64,000 bases of DNA, taken from the NCBI GenBank assembly GCA_052161625.1, contig CP197412.1; one strand, 5' to 3'. The translations under genes and the position numbers were made by a program. The notes beneath the pieces were generated by a model. The model saw only the letters and a program-made list of their open reading frames with translations, made no database searches and had not been told where the DNA came from. The first letter of the stretch is position 1; each line of letters opens with the position of its first letter. Positions 16,579 to 25,724 of this stretch are shown piece after piece. This DNA is from JBKCUI01 sp052161625 (GTDB lineage Bacteria > Planctomycetota > Planctomycetia > Pirellulales > Pirellulaceae).

Positions 16579-19557
16579 GTGGCAGTTAGAATTTATTCGC
16601 TGGCGAAAGACGTTGGTTTAGACAGCAAAGAGCTGGTCGATCTCTGTGCGCGATTGGGAATCCAAAACAAAGGCAGCGCTCTGGCTAGCCTGGAAGACGA
16701 CGAGATCGCGAAGATCAAGAAGCATCTCGATGAGAAATCATCGGCGACGGCACCTCCACCCCCGGCACCCAAACCCGCTCGCGAGCCTCTTAAAGAGGCT
16801 CCCATCCGCGATCTGAGCGGGAAGTTGGGCGGCGCGAAACGGGATCTCTCCTCCTCCCGACGTGCGACGGCAGGTTCCGGTGTCTCCTCCGATGCGAGAG
16901 AGGATGCGGATTATCCTGCAGAAGATGCGGCCAAAGCCGAACAATCCGTTGCACCGTCCGGTTTCCAGGACGCGGATTCTCAGCAATCCGATTCGGAAGA
17001 CATCGCCTCCGAGCCGGCACCGGCTATGGTCGCGGAATCTTCCCCGAACACCGCTCCTGTTGCGGAGTTCGAAACCGACACACCTGCTGAGTCCGACGCC
17101 CCTTCCGATAAGGAGCTTGCAGATTCCTCCAAGCCTTCGGGCTCGGGCGCGTTGCGACGCGACGAGTATTACGCACCCGCACAAACAAGTGGAAAAGTTC
17201 GAGTTCTGGGTCGTCAGCGTACTGCCGCACCGACTGGGGATAGCAGCAAGCCGTCGGTAGATCGCACCAAGCGATCGCGCGAACCCGTATTGAATTTGGC
17301 GCGGTTCCCCAAGTCCGCGACCCCTCCTCCCTCCGCCAAACCCCAAGAGCAGGCGACGCAAAAGCCGATCGTCAAGCTCACCCCGGATGTGATCCAAGGG
17401 GTCAAGAAGGGGATGGAGAAGCCGACGGAGAAGCAGCCGCTGCCCGGCAAACAAACAGGCACAGGGGCTGGCAGCAATCGCGCTGCGACACCGAGCCAAG
17501 CCATGCACGCAGGGTTGGCCGACTTCAAGGCGAACGCAGAAAACAAGCTCAACCTGAAGAACAAGAAGGCTGCTGACGAGGAAGAGGCAAAGGCCCAGCT
17601 CAAGAAAAAGGGTTTCAACGACGGCAGAAACGATCGCCTTCGCAACCCCAAGATCCATTCCTCGAAAGATCTGGCTCTGATCGAAGAGGAAGAGAACAAG
17701 CGGCGTGGCAACAAAGGGGCCAAGATCAAGAAGCAGCACACGATCGCTCGAAAAGAGAAAGTGATCCTCGAGCTTCCTTGCTCCGTCCGCAGCTTCTCCG
17801 AAGCAGCGGGTGTTCCTGCCGCGCGCGTGCTCCGTTCGTTGATGATGATGGGAACAATGGCCAACATCAACTCGACGCTGGCTCAGGAGCAAGCCGAGAT
17901 GGTCGCAACCGATATCGGGGTCGATATCGAATTCAAGCAAGCCGAGTCGCTTGAAACCAGTTTGATCAACAAACTGGAAGCGGTGGAAGACAACCCGGAA
18001 GACATGGTCGCGCGACCGCCGATCGTCACCTTCCTCGGGCACGTCGACCACGGCAAGACATCCTTGCTAGATTACTTGATCGGTACCAAGATCGTTACGG
18101 GCGAAGCGGGTGGTATCACCCAGCACATCCGTGCTTACCAAGTCAAGAAAGATGGACGCGCGGTAGCATTCGTCGATACGCCAGGTCACGAAGCGTTCAC
18201 GGAAATGCGAGCGCGCGGTGCCAACGTAACGGACATCGCGATTCTTGTCGTCGCCTTGGATGACGGCATCATGCCGCAGACCGAGGAAGCCATTTCGCAC
18301 GCGAAGGCAGCGGGTGTTCCGATCGTCGTCGCAGCCAACAAGTGCGATCTCCCTGGAGCCGATCTCAACCGGCTCATGACGCAGATGACCGAACACGGCT
18401 TGACCCCGAGCGCGTGGGGCGGAGATGTCGAAGTTGTCGAAACCAGCGCCATTACCGGTAAAGGAATGGATGAGCTGCTCGAGACCGTATTGACCGTCGC
18501 CGAATTGCACGAGTACCGAGCCAACCCCAAGCGGGCGGCGGCGGGCGTTTGCTTGGAGAGCGAGCAAGCCTCCGATCGGGGCGTGATCGCGAAGGTGATG
18601 GTTCAGAACGGAACGTTGCGCGTCGGCGATATCGTCGTCTGCGGATCGACGTTCGGCCGCGTCAAAGCCTTGTACGACACACTCAAACGAAACAAACAGC
18701 TCACCGAAGCGGGGCCTTCCATGCCGGTCAACATCACCGGTTTGGACAAAGCCCCCGAAGCGGGCGAAAAGTTCTTCGTCCTCGACGAGATCGGCCAAGC
18801 GCGTCAGCTCGCTGCCGACCGCGAAACGGCCTTGCGAGCACAAAACCTCTCCGGAACCTCTCCCAAGGTTTCGTTCGAGACATTCCAAGAATTGCTTCAA
18901 ACGGGCAAGCTAGGGGTCAAGGAAGAGAAGGTTGTTTTGAACTTGATCATCCGAGCCGATGCACGCGGTTCGTTGGAAGCCATCGAAAAGGAATTGACCA
19001 AACTCGATCACCCCGAAGTCGAGATCAAGATCCTTCAGAGGTCCGTGGGTGGTATCACGGTCGCCGACGTGACCCTCGCGAGCGCATCGCAAGCGGTTAT
19101 CGTCGGGTTCAATGTGATCCCCGATGAGGCCGCTCGAGGCTTGGCAGATGATCGAAACGTCGAAATTCGCCGCTACGACATCATTTACAACTTGGCACTG
19201 GACATCAAGGCATTGATCGAAGGCCGATTGAAGCCCGAAGAACGAGTTGTCGAACTGGGTCGCGCGTTGGTCAAACAAGTCTTCGCCGTCTCCCGCGTCG
19301 GAACCATCGCCGGTTGCTATGTCGCGCAAGGAACGATTGAGCGAGGTTGCCGCGTTCGCGTGAACCGCGAAGGACGCAAGATCGGTGACTATGCCTTGGA
19401 TACCCTGAAACGCCACAAAGACGACGTGAAGGAAGTCCCTCGCGGCATGGAATGCGGTATCAGGCTCGGTGGATTCAACGACATCAAAGTCGACGACATC
19501 CTCGAAGCCTACCGAATCGAAGAAGTCGCGAGAAAATTGGAGACTTCGAGAATTTAA
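16579..19557 (+). CDS. infB: translation initiation factor IF-2
   Basis: A 992-aa GTPase that brings fMet-tRNA to the 30S subunit. The N-terminal IF2_N module (VRIYSLAKDVGLDSKELVDLC) is at 3-55; a long, charged, disordered linker follows to about 390; the G domain begins at about 483 with GHVDHGKT (G1), VDTPGHEAF (G3) and NKCD (G4); domains II, III and IV complete the protein. The GTG at 16579 is the start rather than the ATG at 16537, because GGAGAAAG lies seven bases before it and the family starts there. Lies between nusA and rbfA. Confidence 0.97.
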   Translation: MAVRIYSLAKDVGLDSKELVDLCARLGIQNKGSALASLEDDEIAKIKKHLDEKSSATAPPPPAPKPAREPLKEAPIRDLSGKLGGAKRDLSSSRRATAGSGVSSDAREDADYPAEDAAKAEQSVAPSGFQDADSQQSDSEDIASEPAPAMVAESSPNTAPVAEFETDTPAESDAPSDKELADSSKPSGSGALRRDEYYAPAQTSGKVRVLGRQRTAAPTGDSSKPSVDRTKRSREPVLNLARFPKSATPPPSAKPQEQATQKPIVKLTPDVIQGVKKGMEKPTEKQPLPGKQTGTGAGSNRAATPSQAMHAGLADFKANAENKLNLKNKKAADEEEAKAQLKKKGFNDGRNDRLRNPKIHSSKDLALIEEEENKRRGNKGAKIKKQHTIARKEKVILELPCSVRSFSEAAGVPAARVLRSLMMMGTMANINSTLAQEQAEMVATDIGVDIEFKQAESLETSLINKLEAVEDNPEDMVARPPIVTFLGHVDHGKTSLLDYLIGTKIVTGEAGGITQHIRAYQVKKDGRAVAFVDTPGHEAFTEMRARGANVTDIAILVVALDDGIMPQTEEAISHAKAAGVPIVVAANKCDLPGADLNRLMTQMTEHGLTPSAWGGDVEVVETSAITGKGMDELLETVLTVAELHEYRANPKRAAAGVCLESEQASDRGVIAKVMVQNGTLRVGDIVVCGSTFGRVKALYDTLKRNKQLTEAGPSMPVNITGLDKAPEAGEKFFVLDEIGQARQLAADRETALRAQNLSGTSPKVSFETFQELLQTGKLGVKEEKVVLNLIIRADARGSLEAIEKELTKLDHPEVEIKILQRSVGGITVADVTLASASQAVIVGFNVIPDEAARGLADDRNVEIRRYDIIYNLALDIKALIEGRLKPEERVVELGRALVKQVFAVSRVGTIAGCYVAQGTIERGCRVRVNREGRKIGDYALDTLKRHKDDVKEVPRGMECGIRLGGFNDIKVDDILEAYRIEEVARKLETSRI

Positions 19558-19617
19558 CGAGCCTCCGCAAAGCATGTGAGCTTGAACGGAGACACGGGAA
19601 AACATCGAAGAGAATCT

Positions 19618-20100
19618 ATGACGGCAAGAAGACTATTGAAAGCAGGGGAAGCCATCCGCGAGGTGGTTTCCATGGCGATCCTGACGGAACTGCGGGACCC
19701 TCGAGTGAAGAACGTCACCGTCCTCGGTGTCGAAGTAGCACCTGATATGCGCGAAGCCAAGGTGATCGTCAGCGTGATGGGAAACAAAACGCAGCAATCG
19801 ACCAGTTTGCGCGGGCTTCAGAATTCGGCCGGCTTTTTGCAAGCCAAGATCGCCGATCGAATCGACACACGCTACACCCCAAGACTGACCTTCGTCCTGG
19901 ACGATGGTATCAAGAAGTCTCTCGCTGTCTCTCAGATCTTGGACCAGATCGCAGCCGAACGAGCTGCGGACCAACGAGCCAAAACCGGCGACGAAGAAGT
20001 AGTCGCCGAAGAGGAATTGCTGACCGACTCCGAGGAAGGCTTGGACACCAGGGAAGCCTCCGGCTCCGCAGAGAAACGCGAAGCTGCGCAGGACGAGTAA
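19618..20100 (+). CDS. rbfA: ribosome-binding factor A
   Basis: A 160-aa KH-fold protein that helps mature the 30S subunit and the 16S 5' end. The conserved start MTARRLLKAGEAIREVVSMAILTELRDPRV supports the ATG at 19618, which also follows GAAGAGA; a GTG at 19576 is in frame but less likely. The core runs to about residue 115 (RYTPRLTFVLDDGIKKS); the last 45 residues are acidic and probably disordered. Follows infB directly. Confidence 0.95.
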   Translation: MTARRLLKAGEAIREVVSMAILTELRDPRVKNVTVLGVEVAPDMREAKVIVSVMGNKTQQSTSLRGLQNSAGFLQAKIADRIDTRYTPRLTFVLDDGIKKSLAVSQILDQIAAERAADQRAKTGDEEVVAEEELLTDSEEGLDTREASGSAEKREAAQDE

Positions 20101-20138
20101 CCGACCAACCTTCCATCGAATCCATTTGAAATATCCCC

Positions 20139-21335
20139 ATGAGCAGCCGAGCCGAAAAGTTAGAACAGCTTCACAAGTCTCTCAAGAAGCATTTCAAATA
20201 CCAAGAGGATTCGACCGAACGTTCCGTACTCGAAAATCTCCTTTATGCCTGCTGCCTGGAAGATTCGAGGCCAGAGCAAGCCGACGAAGCCTTCGCCAAG
20301 CTCCAGCAAACCTACTTCGACTGGAACGAAGTTCGCGTTTCCACCGTAATCGAACTGGGTGAGGTGCTTGGAAACCTCCCCAACGCCAATGCAGCGGGCC
20401 ATCGCATCAAAAGATGCTTGCAATCCCTCTTCGAAACCCGATATCAATACGACATCGATGATTTGAAGAAAGCGAACTTGAGCAAAGCCACCGAGGAGCT
20501 GCAAGCCTGGCCAGGCATGACTCCCTTTGTGCTCAACTATGTCTCCCAGCACGCCCTCGGGGGACATGCCATCCCCGTCGGAACCGCTTCGTTCGACGCT
20601 TTGCTCGCTGCCGATATCGTCACTCCTGCCGAGGCCGAAAAGAAAACACTTCCAGGAGCAGAACGAGCCATCACCAAAACCAAGGGGGCCGAGTTCTCGA
20701 GTCTTCTCCACCAGTTTGGAGTCGAGTACGCAGCCAACCCCAAGAGCGCTGCAGCCTTGGCCGTCTTCAAGGACCTGGGAGTGACTCCGAAACCACCCAT
20801 CGTCGTCGACACCTCCAAAACCAAAAAAGCCAAAGCCTCCCCTCCGGAACAACTCGCTGCACCCAAGCCGACCAAAGGGGCTCCCAGCAAAGATGCCTCC
20901 AAAGGGGCAGCGTCCGTAAAGCCCGAAGCGGCTCAGGCCACCAAAGTGGAAACCAAGAACACGGGCGCGAAAGAAACCGCGGCGAAAGATTCGGCTTCAA
21001 AGGAAGAAACCAAAAAAGAGTCCAAGCCCGCTGCGAAGGGAACGGAAGACAAGTCCAAGGAAGCGAAACCGAAGGCGGATTCGGGCAAAATAGCAGGCAA
21101 ACCCGCCGACAAGAGCAGCAAAGCAGACGTAGCGAGCAAATCGGTTAGCAAACCCGCTCCCTCCCCAAAGAGCAAGCCTGCAGAAAGCAAATCCTCCGAG
21201 GGTAAAACCACCGAAGGCAAAGCAGCAGAGGGCAAGGGAGCCGAGAAAGCGGAAGCAAAAAAACCAGCCGCTGCACCTAAGAAACCGACCAAGATGGCAA
21301 ACAACGTGAAGATCACGAAGAAGAAGCCCAAATAA
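20139..21335 (+). CDS. HhH-GPD-like (endonuclease III-related) protein with Lys/Ala-rich tail, catalytically degenerate
   Basis: A 398-aa protein. Residues 1-225 resemble the HhH-GPD DNA glycosylase fold, including a hairpin region AWPGMTPFVLNYVSQHALGGHAIPVGTASF. In endonuclease III this region has LPGVGRKTA with a catalytic Lys and VDTHV with a catalytic Asp; here the Lys position is not Lys and the Asp position is Gly/Thr, and the C-terminal Fe-S cysteines are missing. Residues 230-398 are a Lys/Ala/Ser/Pro-rich tail of the histone-H1 type. A DNA- or RNA-binding role without base excision is likely. Its place behind rbfA suggests work linked to the nusA operon. Confidence 0.72.
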   Translation: MSSRAEKLEQLHKSLKKHFKYQEDSTERSVLENLLYACCLEDSRPEQADEAFAKLQQTYFDWNEVRVSTVIELGEVLGNLPNANAAGHRIKRCLQSLFETRYQYDIDDLKKANLSKATEELQAWPGMTPFVLNYVSQHALGGHAIPVGTASFDALLAADIVTPAEAEKKTLPGAERAITKTKGAEFSSLLHQFGVEYAANPKSAAALAVFKDLGVTPKPPIVVDTSKTKKAKASPPEQLAAPKPTKGAPSKDASKGAASVKPEAAQATKVETKNTGAKETAAKDSASKEETKKESKPAAKGTEDKSKEAKPKADSGKIAGKPADKSSKADVASKSVSKPAPSPKSKPAESKSSEGKTTEGKAAEGKGAEKAEAKKPAAAPKKPTKMANNVKITKKKPK

Positions 21336-21373
21336 ATCGATAGTTGAAACGAAACGAACGGGAGAGTTAAGGT

Positions 21374-22120
21374 ATGGCAGGTCACTCGCAGTGGGCCAAT
21401 ATCAAGCACCGAAAGGCCGCGGTTGACGCAAAGCGAAGCAAGCTCTGGAGCAAACTTTCGAAGGCGATCATCGTCGCAGCCAAACTCGGAGGAGGCGACC
21501 CCGGCTCGAACATTCGACTCCGGACAGCGATCCTCGATGCAAAAGCCGTTTCGCTACCCCGTGATAATATCGAACGAGCTATCAAAAAAGGGACTGGGGA
21601 AATCGAGGGTGGCGATGTCGAAGAGATTCTCTACGAAGGCTACGGACCGGGGGGTGTAGCTGTCCTGTGCGACATCCTTACCGATAACCGGAATCGAACG
21701 GCACCTGAGGTTCGCAAGCTGTTCGACAACCATGGCGGCAAACTCGGTTCCACCAACTGCGTCGCCTATCTGTTCGAGCGAAAGGGTGTGATCTCGATCA
21801 AACAATCGACGATCGACCTGGAGAAACTCATGGAGCTCGCGCTGGAAAACGGCGCCGAAGATGTGACCGAAAGCGGCGAATACTTCGAGCTGGCTTGCCC
21901 TCCCGAAGCTTACAGCGGTTTGGTCGAAGCTCTTGAATCGAATCAAGTTGCGATCGAAACCAAAGAAGTTACGCGAGTTCCAAGCACCACCGTTGAAGTG
22001 GATTCGGAAACTGCGGTTTCGGTGATGAAGCTCCTGGAGAAGCTTGAGGACCACGACGACGTGCAGTCCGTCGCCTCCAATGTCAGCTTCACCGAAGAAC
22101 AGCTCGCTTCCTTTCAATAA
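21374..22120 (+). CDS. YebC/PmpR (TACO1) family protein
   Basis: A 248-aa protein of a family known as DNA-binding regulators (PmpR) and, more recently, as translation factors for proline-rich nascent chains. The signature start MAGHSQWANIKHRKAAVDAKRSK is intact, as are GGGDPGSNIRLRTAI, the RAIKKGTG segment and the GYGPGGVA loop. SD-like GGGAGAG and AAGG lie just before ATG. It follows the HhH-like gene by 38 bases and precedes hisD by 20. Confidence 0.95.
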   Translation: MAGHSQWANIKHRKAAVDAKRSKLWSKLSKAIIVAAKLGGGDPGSNIRLRTAILDAKAVSLPRDNIERAIKKGTGEIEGGDVEEILYEGYGPGGVAVLCDILTDNRNRTAPEVRKLFDNHGGKLGSTNCVAYLFERKGVISIKQSTIDLEKLMELALENGAEDVTESGEYFELACPPEAYSGLVEALESNQVAIETKEVTRVPSTTVEVDSETAVSVMKLLEKLEDHDDVQSVASNVSFTEEQLASFQ

Positions 22121-22140
22121 ATGACTGCAGTCTGCACGAC

Positions 22141-23508
22141 ATGTCACAGCTCTCATCCTCCGCCGTTCGCTTGGAACGGCTCGACGCATCCAGTCCAGAT
22201 TTCGCTTCTTCCATTGCCAGGCTACGAAAGAAGCTAAGCCCCGATGGATCCGTTGTTTCTCCTCGAGGCAGGGAGCTGACACTTCGAGTCTTCGGCGAAC
22301 CCTTGACGCCCGGCCAAGTCGTCCAGCGCATCTGCACCGATGTACGAGAGCACGGAACCGAAGCGGTCATCCGATACGCCAAACAGCTGGATAACCCGGA
22401 CTCTCGAGCAGACAACCTACGTGTACCGCTGGAACAAATGCAGGCCGCGCACGCCGCAGCCTCCGACTCATTCCTCCAGGCGATCCGTCGGATTCGCAAG
22501 AATATCGAAACGTTTCAAAAAGGGATCCTCCACCAAAACGTCTCGATGACCCCCGAACCAGGGGTGGTACTAGAACAACGCTACACGCCCCTTCGACGTA
22601 TCGGAATCTGTGTCCCAGGGGGCGCGGCAGCTTACCCCTCCACCGTCCTGATGACCGCCGTACCCGCCCAATGCGCCGGCGTTTCAGAAATCGCCATCGT
22701 AGCGCCACCCACCCCATTGGGCGCGTACAACCCAGATATGCTGGCCGTCTGCTACGAACTAGGCATTCGCGAAATCTATGCGGTCGGGGGCGCGCAGGCG
22801 GTCGCATCCCTCGCCTACGGTATCCCCGAGATCCCTGCCGTCGACAAAATTGTCGGACCCGGCAATCTCTTTGTCGCCCTCGCCAAACGATTCGTCTACG
22901 GACATGTGGATATCGATTCCATCGCCGGCCCTAGCGAAGTCGTCGTGCTCGTCGATGCAACCACCCAGCCCCAATTCGCCGCCTCCGATGTGCTCGCACA
23001 AGCCGAGCATTCCCCCGGCGCAAGCATCGTTGTTGGATGGGATGCTGGAATGCTCGATCGCGTCGAACAATCGGTAAACGATCAAGTTCGAAAATTGGAA
23101 CGTGCCGATCTGACAATCGCTTCGCTCAACGAATTCGCCGCACTGATCCTTTGCCGTGATGAAGACGAAGCGTGCAAAGTCACCAACGAAATCGCCCCCG
23201 AGCATTTGCAAATCGCCATCGAGAATCCTCGCAGGCTTCTCCCAAAGATCACGAACAGCGGCGCAACCTTCCTCGGCCCATTCTCTCCCGTCGCACTAGG
23301 TGACTACGCCGCAGGACCCTCGCACGTCCTCCCGACAGGTGGTACCGCCCGCTGGGCATCCGGTCTGTCCTCCAATCATTTCCTTCGATCAAGCAGCGTC
23401 ATCGAGTACAACCAAAACGCGTTGCAAGGTATCGCGGACGAGATCGGGATACTCGCCGACAAAGAAGGGCTCACGGCCCACAAACACAGCGTCTTGGACC
23501 GCGTCTAG
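22141..23508 (+). CDS. hisD: histidinol dehydrogenase
   Basis: A 455-aa NAD- and Zn-dependent enzyme that makes the last two oxidations of histidine biosynthesis. Family motifs are all present: RRIGICVPGGAAAYPSTVLMTAVPA, VDKIVGPGN, IDSIAGPSEVVVL, the AQAEHSPGA block with its Zn-ligand His, NEIAPEHLQ with catalytic Glu-His, and GDYAAGPSHVLPTGG. The first 20 residues are less conserved. No other his genes are in the window, so the pathway is dispersed. Likely cotranscribed with yebC. Confidence 0.97.
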   Translation: MSQLSSSAVRLERLDASSPDFASSIARLRKKLSPDGSVVSPRGRELTLRVFGEPLTPGQVVQRICTDVREHGTEAVIRYAKQLDNPDSRADNLRVPLEQMQAAHAAASDSFLQAIRRIRKNIETFQKGILHQNVSMTPEPGVVLEQRYTPLRRIGICVPGGAAAYPSTVLMTAVPAQCAGVSEIAIVAPPTPLGAYNPDMLAVCYELGIREIYAVGGAQAVASLAYGIPEIPAVDKIVGPGNLFVALAKRFVYGHVDIDSIAGPSEVVVLVDATTQPQFAASDVLAQAEHSPGASIVVGWDAGMLDRVEQSVNDQVRKLERADLTIASLNEFAALILCRDEDEACKVTNEIAPEHLQIAIENPRRLLPKITNSGATFLGPFSPVALGDYAAGPSHVLPTGGTARWASGLSSNHFLRSSSVIEYNQNALQGIADEIGILADKEGLTAHKHSVLDRV

Positions 23509-23559
23509 AAACAACCTTGCTCCTCGCAAAAGAGTTCGCCGTAGGGCTAGCAGGATCGG

Positions 23560-23565
23560 TATAAT
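23560..23565 (+). promoter_or_regulatory. perfect -10 box before the YceI gene
   Basis: TATAAT stands 85 bases before the YceI ATG. No strong -35 is seen at the usual spacing (TTCGCC is 19 bases upstream). A small stem, AGCCCG/CGGGCT, at 23570-23587 follows at the likely transcript 5' end. Confidence 0.4.
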
Positions 23566-23650
23566 CGGAAGCCCGTCATTCCGGGCTAAACCGAATACCA
23601 CTGGGGTAGTCGGTTCCTGATTACTACATCCAACCCATTGGAGTTCTCTT

Positions 23651-24202
23651 ATGGTTTTGCGATTCGCACTTTGCGCTGCTTTCGTCGTCTCTTCCTCTTT
23701 GGTCGGTATCTGCCAAGACACTCTCAAACTCGATAAACAAAAGTCTAAGATCGAATTTGTCGGAAGCAAACCCGCCGAAAAGTCTTCCCACTCGGGTGGC
23801 TTCAAGGAATTCAGCGCGGAGTCGACGGTCGATTGGGAATCCCCGGAAAAAAGCACCCTGACCATCGAAATCAAAGCCGCCAGTCTTTTCTCCGACAACG
23901 ATAAACTCACCGACCACCTCAAGAACCCTGACTTCTTCGACGTCAAGAAGTATCCGACTATCAAGTTCGAATCGACCAAGATCGAACCTAATGAAGAAGA
24001 AGGGGTCATCACCGGCAAAATGACCATGCTTGACAAGACGGTGGAACAGCAAGTTCCTTACAAGGTTGAAGTCACCGATACCGAAGTCGTGCTCAAGGCC
24101 GATTTCAAGCTTGATCGAACCAAGTGGGGCATGAAGTACGGCCTTCCCAAAGTGAGCGAGCAAGTCGAAATCAAAGCGACCCTCACCTTCAAGCGCAAGT
24201 AA
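23651..24202 (+). CDS. exported YceI-family lipid-binding-like protein
   Basis: A 183-aa exported lipocalin-like protein of the YceI family, whose members bind isoprenoid or fatty ligands in a beta-barrel. A signal peptide (VLRFALCAAFVVSSSLVGICQ) ends near residue 22. The mature part begins with TLKLDKQKSKIEFVGSK and keeps the family pattern of alternating strands, LTDHLKNPDFFDVKKYPTIKFEST and KWGMKYGLPKVSEQVEI. No catalytic residues are expected. Stands alone between hisD and a hairpin-rich gap. Confidence 0.93.
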   Translation: MVLRFALCAAFVVSSSLVGICQDTLKLDKQKSKIEFVGSKPAEKSSHSGGFKEFSAESTVDWESPEKSTLTIEIKAASLFSDNDKLTDHLKNPDFFDVKKYPTIKFESTKIEPNEEEGVITGKMTMLDKTVEQQVPYKVEVTDTEVVLKADFKLDRTKWGMKYGLPKVSEQVEIKATLTFKRK

Positions 24203-24240
24203 TCCTCGCACCGGTCCCGCGCGATAACCATCCGTAACAA

Positions 24241-24290
24241 CCGTTTTCCAAACGGCGTTCCTGTACTAGCCGTTTTCCAAACGGCGTTCC
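24241..24290. repeat. two 21-nt direct copies of a palindromic element
   Basis: The unit CCGTTTTCCAAACGGCGTTCC occurs at 24241 and 24270 with 8 bases between. Each contains the palindrome CCGTTTTCCAAACGG. They sit 38 bases after the YceI stop and could be REP-like elements or protein sites. In the rest of the 330-bp gap the notable items are the two hairpins annotated below. Confidence 0.6.
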
Positions 24291-24398
24291 CCGCGCTATC
24301 GTTCGCAAACGCCGTTCGCAAATGCAGCTCGGAAAAGCAGCTTGTAGAGCGGTAGGAACGTACAACACCGCTGGGAGAACGGTTATTGCATAAAAAAA

Positions 24399-24434
24399 CC
24401 GAGGAGTGGCTTTCTTGCAAAAACCACTCCTCGG
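24399..24434 (-). terminator. intrinsic terminator, mainly for the minus strand
   Basis: An 11-bp perfect stem, CCGAGGAGTGG/CCACTCCTCGG, with a 14-base loop. On the minus strand it is followed at once by seven T, an ideal intrinsic terminator for the gene at 24533-25441; on the plus strand it is followed by a weaker pyrimidine stretch and may also end the YceI transcript. A second 12-bp stem (arms 24443-24454 and 24475-24486) lies directly before it on the minus strand. Confidence 0.75.
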
Positions 24435-24532
24435 CAGCCTTTTCTCTCTCTAGCCCCACACACACTACCAAAAAGCTAGAGAGAGAACGTTTCCCATTGC
24501 TGGGGGCGACTTCTTCAGCTCGATCATCTCTA

Positions 24533-25441
24533 TTAAATATCGAGCTTTTGAATACTTACCCATTTCGTTTTCGAACCCGCTCCACCGACGTCGGCGCGAT
24601 TTTCCGCCCCATCTGCAGCTGGAACGCTATTCGTCGGTGCGCCATTGGTCGGTGCGCCGTTCAATCCAGCTCCATCCCCTGCGGCCGGTTCCGCAAGAAC
24701 AGGCGGGACAACGGGAACTTCCACCGGTGCAGCAGCTTGTTCCAACCTTTGCATAACAGGTAGCTTTGCCTCAGCGTCCACAGATCGCAAAAACTCTTGC
24801 GCCTCGATGTACTGCTCGGCCGACATGGTCTGCAAATTCTCACGAAGCAATGCCGCAAGCGATTTCACCAATTGTGCGACTTGCAGTTGGGTCGGACTCC
24901 CATTTCCGCTGTTCTCCCATGTTCGGGATTCGAAGATCGCATCGATCTCCTTCTTCAATGGAGCGTACTGCGATTGCCGGAGAATATGCGGCCAAGTAAT
25001 CGTACCGGAGTCGTGATCGAACTGAGACGCCGAAAGCTTCTTTGGCTGGTAGTACTCCACCATGCGTCGACGCGCTTCACCCACAAAAGGTTTGCTGCCA
25101 TAGCGTCGCAAGAACTCCTCGCGTAATTCGCGGCGCTCAAAGTAGGCTTTGGTGTAGGCAACGCTATTGTCGATCGCTCGCCGCTGCGCCTCTTGGTAGT
25201 TGATTGCCGCCAAACTGTTCATATACGAGAGCTCTCCGACCGCACCGATAATCGATGCTTGGCCTCGCATAAATCCTTCGTCTACCGTACTCGATCGCTC
25301 GGTAAACGACCAACTGTTCACTGGGTAAGCAATCGCGGGCCCCTGCTGGGCTTCCAAAGAACCGGTTCCCAGCCATCCTACGGCGACTGCAGCAACTCCC
25401 CATTTCCATCCCATTATCTTCAATCGTGTGTGCGTGATCAT
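24533..25441 (-). CDS. exported protein of unknown function
   Basis: A 302-aa protein not assigned to a known family. From the ATG at 25441 (AAAGGGAAAAGAAAA before it) a signal peptide of about 30 residues is seen (MGWKWGVAAVAVGWLGTGSLEAQ). The middle is helical and Arg/Glu-rich (YFERRELREEFLRRYG; EARRRMVEYYQPKKLSASQFD), then WPHILRQSQYAPLKKEIDAIFESR and a helical LLRENLQTMSAEQYIEAQEFLRS. The last 70 residues are Pro/Ala/Gly-rich and disordered. Similar proteins seem to occur in other planctomycetes. It ends at a strong terminator and is divergent from the CxxCH gene. Confidence 0.72.
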   Translation of the reverse strand: MITHTRLKIMGWKWGVAAVAVGWLGTGSLEAQQGPAIAYPVNSWSFTERSSTVDEGFMRGQASIIGAVGELSYMNSLAAINYQEAQRRAIDNSVAYTKAYFERRELREEFLRRYGSKPFVGEARRRMVEYYQPKKLSASQFDHDSGTITWPHILRQSQYAPLKKEIDAIFESRTWENSGNGSPTQLQVAQLVKSLAALLRENLQTMSAEQYIEAQEFLRSVDAEAKLPVMQRLEQAAAPVEVPVVPPVLAEPAAGDGAGLNGAPTNGAPTNSVPAADGAENRADVGGAGSKTKWVSIQKLDI

Positions 25442-25724
25442 TTTTCTTTTCCCTTTGTTACAACAAACTACTATTCCCTTGTTCGTCGCATTCATCCGTT
25501 TCTTTCCTATCGACGTCTTGATTCTTCTAAGAACTGCAATGCAATCGATGTGCCAAAAGCGACAATCTCTGCCAAGCATCGGCTTCACCCTCAAATTGCT
25601 TGGTCCATCGTAGACGGGTCAAGTCCCCATCTCGTTCCAAGTTTGTATCCCTTTGGCCTAACATGTCTCAAAACGAGACTCGGCGATTCATTCAGGTTCA
25701 CAGCTTGCAGTAGAATGAAGCCTG

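Noticed and set aside
16738..18051. 437-codon frame antisense to infB
   Set aside because: Arises from codon bias of IF-2; Cys/Arg-rich, no domain.
20139..21335. An active endonuclease III
   Set aside because: Catalytic Lys/Asp positions and Fe-S cysteines are absent.
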